Positions 52,230-62,100 of a stretch of 64,000 nt of DNA are shown one piece after another. The notes below the pieces were generated by a model. That model was not told the origin of the DNA. It saw only the letters and a list, made by a program, of their open reading frames with translations, and searched no databases. Source of the stretch: Reticulitermes speratus (Eukaryota > Arthropoda > Insecta > Blattodea > Rhinotermitidae). The stretch spans positions 23,244,679 through 23,308,678 of the forward strand of contig JAJKFL010000010.1 of NCBI GenBank assembly GCA_021186555.1. The letters are read 5' to 3'. Position 1 is the stretch's first letter. Each line of letters starts with the position of its first letter. Position numbers and translations under genes: made by a program.

Positions 52230-52545
52230 TCTTGTGAGAAGAAATGGCTGTTTGTTGTGAGAAGAAGGCTGTTTGTTGTGAGAATCAATGGCTGTTTGTT
52301 GTGAGAACAATGGTTGTGTGTTGTGAGAAGTAATGGCTGCTTGTTGCGAGAAGTAATGGGTGTTTGTTGTGAGAAGTAATGGCTGTTTGTTGTGAGAAGT
52401 AATGGGTGGATGTTTGTTGTGAGAGTAATGGCTGTTTGTTGTGAGAAGTAATGGGTGGATGTTTGTTGTGAGAAGTAATGGCTGTTTGTTATGAGAAGTA
52501 ATAGCTGTTTGTTGTGAGAAGTAATGGCTGTTTGTTGTGAGAAAC
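52230..52545. repeat. 23-bp minisatellite, ~13 copies
   Basis: Unit 'gagaagtaatggctgtttgt' plus 'tgt'; several units expanded by 'gggtggat' or shortened. Minus-strand frames through it (~120 codons) are artefacts. Confidence 0.9.
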
Positions 52546-52811
52546 ATACGAAACACAAATACGTTACGTGGCAAAATATAGGGTTCTTAAATATTAAAGT
52601 AAAGGGAGTATTTTTACCGGACTACTCGCCGTAGAGCGGACGACATCGATTCTTCATAGTGAACTATGTTGCTACCCGCTCTGCAGTTCTCAGCGCAGCT
52701 TTAACAAAATTTTCTATAGCTGATGCATACAGCAGATTAACCGATGTAATTTGGAAAGCTTTAGTGCTCCAGAAAAACGATGTAATGTGGTGTTAGTTTA
52801 TATCAGACATG

Positions 52812-53000
52812 TACAGTTGAACTCGGTTATAACGTCATGAAAGGGACTGAATATTGTGTGTCGTTATAAACGAGTGTTGTTATAACCGAGTAGTATAATG
52901 TTACGGTTAACAGTAAGGAATTAATTGGTACCACAGAAAATCTGACGTTATAGACGGGGTGTCGCATAAACCGGTGTCGTTATAACCGGGTTCGACTGTA
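52812..53000. mobile_element. Tigger-like MITE immediately 5' of scarlet
   Basis: 'tacagttgaactcggttata' left, 'ataaccgggttcgactgta' right, the most complete of three copies. Its right end is 25 bp upstream of the scarlet ATG. Confidence 0.87.
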
Positions 53001-53025
53001 TTTGTGACAGACATTACTGTGAACC

Positions 53026-53194
53026 ATGGCCGCGGGAAGAGTACAAAGACCAGGACGTGGCTATGGCCAATTGGATCCTTCCCGGGACGGAGTGACCCTC
53101 AGCTGGTCAGACGTGAGCGTCTACACGGTTGTCAAGGAAAACCTGGGTTTCTTTAGGCGAACCAAACGGACGTACAAGAGAATAATCAATAATG
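53026..53194 (+). CDS. scarlet: scarlet exon 1
   Basis: 56 codons plus one base. ATG in a good context (ACCATGG) with an in-frame TGA just upstream (53020). [39 protein letters not shown], ..., YKRIINN. '[11 protein letters not shown]' matches Drosophila Scarlet 'ATLVWRDLCVY', and KRIINN is shared. Donor GTAAGT, phase 1. Confidence 0.92.
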
Positions 53195-56100
53195 GTAAGT
53201 GTACGGTAAAGCAAGCGTAATTACATTTGTGATAAAATCTTCTCAGCTTGAAGAAATTGACACTTTTGCTGTGGATGTTGAAGGCAGGTTGCTCATTAAA
53301 GAGACCTGGGTTCAATTCCAGGATACACTCTGTGTCATTTATGTTGGTAAAAGTATTTACGGTGTATGTTGCTTCGTGTTTCCCAGATGCGATTTCTCAA
53401 AGCGGTTTTCTGAAAATTTAAGTTTTCTGGAATGTGATAAGGTCATACAGTGGTAAAAGTAAATTTACCCTGGAGCAGGCCAAGAAGGCCCAGAAGGGGA
53501 ATAGAGGTATAGCTCTACTCTTTCTTTAACCTGGCACTAGATAAGGGTGGGTGGTCAACTCCACGCCCCAGCCGCTTTATCCCCGGGAGTGACCCGGTAC
53601 CCATTGTACAGGAGGCTGGGTGGGCCCAAAGTCGGTCTTGACGGATACTGAAAATCTCGCCCCCACCGGGATTCGATCCCCGGACCGTCCAACCCGTAGC
53701 GAGTTCCTATACCGACTGAGCTATCGCGGCCCTTAAGGTCTTATATTGACGGTAGTTAAGTAATAAATGTGTGCGGAACGCTGATGGAATCGCATCGACA
53801 GGGGGAAGCCGTACTGCTGGGAGAGAAGCCTGTCCCATTGTCAGTTTAAGCACCTTAAATCCTATATTGTCTGGCTTGGGATCGAACGCGGAGCTCCGCG
53901 GTGAGAGGCAGGTAACTTACCGCCGGAGCCATAACATGGCCGCAAATAAATGTTAATTGTTCCTGTAAAAGAAGTTTATTAGCAATAGCTACACAGCAGG
54001 TTAGGCAAGGAACTTGTTTCTGCTTGTTTGTAGTACAGCCTGCATGTAGATTGTCGTTCAGTTTGTAGTACAGCCCTGCGTGTAGACTGTCGTTCAGTTT
54101 GTAGTACAGCCTGCGTGTAGACTGTCGTTCAGTTTGTAGTACAGCCCTGCGTGTAGACTGTCGTTCAGTTTGTAGTACAGCCTGCGTGTAGACTGTCGTT
54201 CAGTTTGTAGTACAGCCCTGCGTGTAGACTTTCGTTCAGTTTGTAGTACAGCTGCGTGTAGACTTTCGTTCAGTTTGTAGTACAGCCCTGCGTGTAGACT
54301 TTCGTTCAGTTTGTAGTACAGCCTGCGTGTAGACGCTGGTTCAGTTTGTAGTACAGCCTGCGTGTAGACTTTCGTTCAGTTTGTAGTACAGCCCTGCGTG
54401 TAGACTTTCGTTCAGTTTGTAGTACAGCCCTGCGTGTAGACTTTCGTTCAGTTTGTAGTACAGCCTGCGTGTAGACTTTCGTTCAGTTTGTAGTACAGCC
54501 CTGCGTGTAGACTTTCGTTCAGTTTGTAGTACAGCCTGCGTGTAGACTGTCGTTCAGTTTGTAGTACAGCCCCCGTGTAGACTGTCGTTCAGTGCCGCAA
54601 GTGACCAATGTCCAGACACGTTATGCTAGTGCAATATGCATCGTCATTTCGACATCCCACATCTGTTGGTTAACATTTATATTATTAGTTCTCCGTCATG
54701 TTTCGGCTAATAATAACGGCCATCTTCAGGGAGACTTGACAGAAAGGAGCATTTGATGCTAAAACGCATCTTCGTCGATTGTACTTAGTAAGTGGTACAC
54801 TATAAAATTAAATGGTTAAAATATCAATATTTGGTATTAAACAATTACTAAAATTGGGTTAAATTGTGCTAAATTTGTAAAAAAGTTAAAGCAAACTTGA
54901 GGGCTCCAGTCTTTGAGGCGCCCAGATTTTAGACAGTCGGCACATGAAGGTGGTAAGGTTGTCATCCCTAAGCACCGGCCGCCTTTACCCCCAGGAGATA
55001 CACCTGGTACACATTTCTGTTACAGGCTGAGTCGACCCAAGGGCCATAGTGCGGCCGGAAAGATTATGTCAATGAAAATTCCCAATGACCCTATGGGGAA
55101 TCGAACCCGCGACCTTCCGGCTTGTAGCGCAGTGCCTCAGCCCCATGCAATATTTGTATTAATATCTATTTATATTTCTTTGCTTCGAAACGTCCACAAG
55201 CAAATAGTTCTCTTCAATTCTAGTTGGATCATAAAACCAATAGAGCACAAATGATGTGTACTTGTCAAAAGAACACCCTGTACTCAGCATATCGGAGACG
55301 TAATAATACAATGTCAACCAACAGACGTGCAGTTAGTTGGAAACATATATCTATTGCACGGAAGATGTACAATATCGAGTTTCATTTTGACAGTCACAGG
55401 AGCAGTAAAGCCTGGGAGTTTGGTAGCCCTGATGGGGGGAAGTGGAGCTGGTAAGAGTACCCTCATGGCTGCCCTAGCGTATCGGAATCCAGGTAAGCAG
55501 TCGCAGTGGTCAGTCTTGCCACACGTCGTGCATGTATGCTCAGCGTATAGCGTGTGTTGTTCTCAGCTGGCGTGGTTGTCGACGGCGACATCAGAGTCAA
55601 CGGCAAACCTCTTGGAGATTACATGCACCGCCTGTCGGGGTTCATGCACCAGGAAGACTTGTTCGTCAGCAGCCTCACTGTCCAAGAACACCTCAGCTTC
55701 ATGGTAAGAACTGTGTCATGTTGGTGGCATTTACTGTCTTAGGAGCCCCCAAATATTGTGTTCTATTTCGCCATCCCGTTGACAAAAACAGTGTAAAACT
55801 GATGGTCAGGCACACTTGTGCGTCTTATCTGGTAATTTTTATTGTTATTTAATCCTTAAATGCCGATTCCAGTGGCCGAGCGGTCTAAGACGTGGGTCTG
55901 CGGCCGTTTGCGTGCTGGGATTGCGGGTTCGAAACCCGCTGGGGGCATGGATGTCTGTCTCTTGTGAGTGTTGTGTTATGTTATGTAGAGGTCTTTGCGT
56001 CGACTGATCGCTCGTCGAGAGGAGTCCTACCGAGTGTGGTGTGTCTGAGTGTGATTGTGAAGCCTCGACAATGAGACGGCCCTGGCCCACTAGGGGCTGT

Positions 56101-59100
56101 CGCGCCATTGAATAAAAAATTAATCCCTAAATATTCTTTATCGTGGCGTAAGCTCCAGGGTGACCAAGCACCTATATCTAACACACACAAATGTCGATAA
56201 TGTATAGCAGGGGTGACCACAACGCGGCACGGGCACGTCACTGTTTTGCCTCGCCTTGACTAATTTCTCTCAGGCAGCGAGCAGTGTTGCTACCGTACGT
56301 TTGACTTGACGAATAAAGACATGGCTCTTGCCTAAGTTGCCTCCTAAAACGAGGCTCCCGATGCTCGTCTGGTTGGCCACCCCTTATATATATAAACAGA
56401 ACATTTAACCAAGCAAATGTCGATTCAACGTAGATTTTTCTCTCAGGCACGACTCAGACTAGACCGAAGAACGTCTGATCTAGAACGTCAGAGGAAAGTG
56501 TCAGAACTGCTGGCGAAGCTGGGGCTAACTGCATGTGCGAGCACTGTGATAGGAACAACCGGACAGGACAAAGTGTTGTCCGGAGGGGAGAAGAAGAGGT
56601 TAGCCTTTGCGACAGAGGTACAAATTAAAGAGAAATTTGAATAAAGAAAGATCCTTGACACTTTTATTCAGCAGTCTCTGCTAAACTTTGTAAATAATAC
56701 GTAATAATCGAATCCCGGTAGGGAGAAAAGTTTTGCTCTCCGCCGAAACTTCCAGACCGCTCTTCACGTTATTTTCACCGTGCATTTTGGTTCAATTAGC
56801 AGTTTTACAACCAACAAATTCACTTTTTGTATTTCTGTTACACTTTACCGTACACATGTTTCGGCTGTGGTCCAGCCATCGTCACGGTACACTAGCAGGT
56901 TCACCTCACTGTCACTGGTTCATTTGGTATTATCACGTCATCACAATGTTTATGGTTTTTTGTAGCCTGTGACGTGTATGTAATTTGGTGTGAGATGTTC
57001 TATTTTACAAATTTTGTTAAACCAAATGGATGAGTTCGTCTTGTGAAGTTTCTCCTTGATGTTGCGGTATTGATAAAAGGGTTTTGTCTGTTGGGCATTG
57101 ACGAACTTCACGTTATTTTCAAAAAACCAAAAACACTGTGATGACGTGTGATAATACCAAATGAACCAGTGACAGTAAAGTGAACCTACTGGTGTACCGT
57201 GATGATGGCTGGACCACAGCCGAAACATGTGTAGGGTAAATTGTAACAGATACACAAAAAGTATATTTGTTGGTTATAATACTGCTAATTCCAGACCGGG
57301 TCTGATGCAAATCCACCCTCCTATTTAACGGATAAAGGGAGTGCTTTTTGAGGGGTTAAAACGGCCTGGAAGTGAGGTTGACCACTCACCTGCTTCTGGT
57401 GTCGAGGTTAAGAAAGACCGGAGCTCTATCACTACCCTCTCCGTCCACTTTCATGGTGTGGACAGGAACATGTTCACGTCCTCTGTGGAGGATGTTTAAG
57501 GTGGCCGCGTCTTCTGTCTTGCTACTCCGATCAATCATTTAGGTTATTACCAACATTACGGAGGAAAATTCCGCCTCCATCTTCAGGGGATCTTGTCTCA
57601 AACCATAAGATTTCGATAGAAGTTCGTAGCACCGTGAAAACGTCAGATTTCACAGACGATATTGTGTGCAGCTGCTGACCAACCCGCGTTTGCTGTTCTG
57701 CGACGAGCCGACGACGGGGCTGGACTCGTTCTCTGCACACAGACTTGTGCGACAGATGAGTCAGATGGCGTCTGAAGGTCGTACCTTAGTCTGCACCATT
57801 CATCAGCCGTCTTCCGAGGTCTTCGATATGTTTCATCAGCTCATACTGATAGCCGATGGAAGAATCGCCTTCATCGGCAGTGCAAAGTCAGCGCTCGAGT
57901 TCTTCAGCAGGTAAGTCTTGCAACTACAATAAGGAAGGAGAAGAAGACCTTCTTGATAACCAAACAATTCCTCAGCTAGTCAACAAAATTGAGCACACAC
58001 TACAACATGAGACAACAGACAACAGACAACAGACAACAGACAACAGCAGGACATAATATACGAAACCAAGAACAAATAACAACCAAAGATATAGATGTAA
58101 CACAGTGACCCACACTGCTGCATTTTACCATTTCGACACGAATTTTAACGATTTTTTAACGATTTTATACTCAGTGCTTTTATATATGTTTTAAACTCTG
58201 ATTTTATAAGTGAATGTCATTTGCACACTAAGATATTGCACAACTGTAAGGGCAGAAATGACATTGGATGTAGAATGTATGTAGTTTTGAACACCCTGAT
58301 GATGGCTCTTGCATAAACCGAAACATATGTAGGGGTCTATTGATATGTAATAAGGTAGTAAAGTGAAGTGCATTTTGTCGGTGTTTTATGAACAGTGAAC
58401 TGTCAAATATGCGCGGTGAGACTAATATCAAATCCCCCGCAGTTTATGGAACCCCAATTTTCCTTTCCTTGTCCTATCAGCCCGTCTTTCTTCCCTCTCC
58501 TGAGCCACAGGCTACGTCCATCATCCACTTTATTCAACATCCATTTTATTCAAACACACAACACTCAATCAACAAATGCACTTTATTATTTGTAGATATT
58601 ACATACAGTCTGATATATATATAGTAACCACAAGACAACAAAGACAACACTGTAAAGTGTACAACCTAACATGTACCTTTGAAGAAGGGCTGGTGTAATT
58701 TAAAACATGTCCCTGAAGATGAACCTCATATAAGGTTCGAAACATGTTGGACTACTTCAATGAAATATATGTATTGAATAATAGAAAATAAAAGTGTACA
58801 TTTGTCGGATAGAACTTAAATAAAAAATACATATTACAGTCTCTGTAAACCAGTCCTACATGTTTCGATCCCTTCCTGGGATCATCATCAGGGACACTTG
58901 TGACTGTATGAATTACACAAACAAAACATACAATATTCTATAATCACCGTGCATTTTTCACAATTATTGTTAAGTCACCAACTGAATGCACCATTTATTT
59001 TAAAAAACACTGTATGGTTCCTTAATATATTTTAGTAAACACCCTACATATGTTTCGGCTTCCTCATGAAGCCATCCTCAGGGGTGTCAGAAAACTTGCT

Positions 59101-62100
59101 TGTATAAAAACACGTCTATACATTGGTCATTGTATAAACACAGTGAAGGTAGTGATTTAGCATTTATACAATGACCAATGTACAGACTGTTTTTATACAA
59201 GCAAGTTTTTTGACACCCCTGAGGATGGCTTCATGAGGAAGCCGAAACGTATGTAGAGTGTTTACCAAAATATTTTAAGGAACCATACAGTGCTTTTTAA
59301 AATAAATAGTGCATTCAGTTGGTGACTTAACAATAAAAATACAATATAAGTAAGTGTCAAAATGTATTAAATATTGTTAAATTGTAGGCGATCTTTGGTC
59401 TTCTGTGTACAGGAGATTGTTTGTTTATGTATTTTAACATGTGTTAAATTATACGTACATTGTTTATCTAGGCTTCTTCTATTCTCTTTAACGTCTATAT
59501 GTCTTGTATTCCCTACTTACGTCAGAACAGGCAAGACATCTGATTTATTGTCTTATAATCCCATCTCTCTTCTCTTTTATCAAGTTCAAGTTTTAAAGAT
59601 ATTTCCTTACCAAAATTCTGTGTACATTAAATTTCTACTGCACCCTCGACCCACTCTAGCCCCATCGCGGAATGCTAGGTGTCGTTCTCAGTACGCTCGT
59701 TCCGCAGTATATTCTTGTACCTTCTGTTGCCTGCAGTCACGGATATCAGTGCCTGCAGACCCACAGCCCTGAAGTATATTCTTGTACCTTCTGTTGCCTG
59801 CAGTCACGGATATCTGTGCCTGCAGACGCACAGCCCCGCAGTTTATTCTTTTACCTTCTGTTGCCTACAGTCACGGATATCAGTGCCCGCAGACGCACAG
59901 CCTGCAGTATATTCTTGTACATTCTGTTGCCTGCAGTCACGGATATCTGTGCCTGCAGACGCACAGCCCTGCAGTATATTCTTGTACCTTCTGTTGCCTA
60001 CAGTCACGGATATCAGTGCCCGCAGACGCACAGCCTGCAGTATATTCTTGTACATTCTGTTGCCTGCAGTCACGGATATCTGTGCCTGCAGACGCACAGC
60101 CCTGCAGTATATTCTTGTACCTTCTGTTGCCTACAGTCACGGATATCAGTGCCTGCAGAAGCACAGCCTGCAGTATATTCTTGTACATTCTGTTGCCTGC
60201 AGTCACGGATATCTGTGCCTGCAGACGCACAGCCCTGCAGTATATTCTTGTACCTTCTGTTGCCTACAGTCACGGATATCAGTGCCCGCAGACGCACAGC
60301 CTGCAGTATATTCTTGTACATTCTGTTGCCTGCAGTCACGGATATCTGTGCCTGCAGACGCACAGCCCTGCAGTATATTCTTGTACCTTCTGTTGCCTAC
60401 AGTCACGGATATCAGTGCCTGCAGACCCACAGCCCTGCAGTATATTCTTGTACCTTCTGTTGCCTGCAGTCACGGATATCTGTGCCTGCAGACGCACAGC
60501 CCCGCAGTTTATTCTTTTACCTTCTGTTGCCTACAGTCACGGATATCAGTGCCTGCAGACGCACAGCCTGCAGTATATTCTTGTACATTCTGTTGCCTGC
60601 AGTCACGGATATCTGTGCCTGCAGACGCACAGCCCTGCAGTATATTCTTGTACCTTCTGTTGCCTACAGTCACGGATATCAGTGCCCGCAGACGCACAGC
60701 CTGCAGTATATTCTTGTACATTCTGTTGCCTGCAGTCACGGATATCTGTGCCTGCAGACGCACAGCCCTGCAGTATATTCTTGTACCTTCTGTTGCCTAC
60801 AGTCACGGATATCAGTGCCTGCAGAAGCACAGCCTGCAGTATATTCTTGTACATTCTGTTGCCTGCAGTCACGGATATCTGTGCCTGCAGACGCACAGCC
60901 CTGCAGTATATTCTTGTACCTTCTGTTGCCTACAGTCACGGATATCAGTGCCCGCAGACGCACAGCCTGCAGTATATTCTTGTACATTCTGTTGCCTGCA
61001 GTCACGGATATCTGTGCCTGCAGACGCACAGCCCTGCAGTATATTCTTGTACCTTCTGTTGCCTACAGTCACGGATATCAGTGCCCGCGGACGCACAGCC
61101 CTGCAGTATATTCTTGTACCTTCTGTTGCCTACAGTCACGGATATCAGTGCCTGCAGACGCACAGCCTGCAGTATGTTCTTGTACCTTCTGTTGCCTACA
61201 GTCACGGATATCAGTGCCCGCAGACGTACAGCCCTGCAGATTACTTCGTCCGTACGCTGGCGATGACGCCGGGCTCGGAGAACGCGAGCCGACAGACTGT
61301 CAGGAATCTGTGTGACCACTTTGCGGTGAGCGAGGCGGCAATAGAAGTGTACATGACGACGCAGTTTGAGACGCATATGAGGTCTGCCGACGAGGTGAGG
61401 TTGCTTCGAGTTCAGGAGATTCCGGTTCGAATACCGCCTGAGACAAGGAGTAGTTTGATTGAAGTTTTCTTGTGGTTTCCTTCTGAGTTACCCTAGGCCA
61501 GAGGGTGGGTGGGGGAAGTGTGTGTTGTGCTGAAATGGTACTTGTATAGGGCTATACAATTTGTGTGAAAGGTTATTAATAAAAGTTGCTCATGGCTGAT
61601 GATTATTTGTTGAAATACTAAATTCGATAAAGGTAATCACCCTATAACCTGCCACGACGGCCCAGAAGGAGAGTACAGGTATCGCTCTACTCTTTCTTTA
61701 ACCTCGACCCTGGATGGGGGGTGGGTGGTCAACGCCACGCACCAGTCGATTTACCCCAGGGAAAGACACGGTACCCATTGTACAGAGGCTGGGTGGGCCC
61801 CAGTGCCGGTCTGGACGGGTGCGGAGAATATTTTCCCCACCGGGATTCGATCCTTGGACTGTCCAGCTCGTAGCGAGTCGCTATACGAGGCTAAGATTGA
61901 CCTGAATTATATATAAAGATACAGTCCGTACCGCGCAGTAAACACACTCCGTCTCAGTTATACAAACCAGTCAGTTAATGTTGTACAGTGAAATAATCGC
62001 TGTTTGTTCTGAGATCCACACAAAACACATAAATACAGTCCGTACCGCGCAGTAAACACACACCGTCTCAGTTATACAAACCAGTCAGTTAATGTTGTAC

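Noticed and set aside
52185..52574. Minus-strand frames of ~120 codons
   Set aside because: Lie across a 23-bp minisatellite; composition is repetitive and no family is recognised.
53202..53456. Open frame just after scarlet exon 1
   Set aside because: Intronic; begins after a strong donor and has no similarity to ABCG proteins.
59672..61496. Open frames of 494-605 codons
   Set aside because: All three plus frames are open because the repeat unit lacks stops. Only the terminal ~64 codons belong to a gene (scarlet exon 6).
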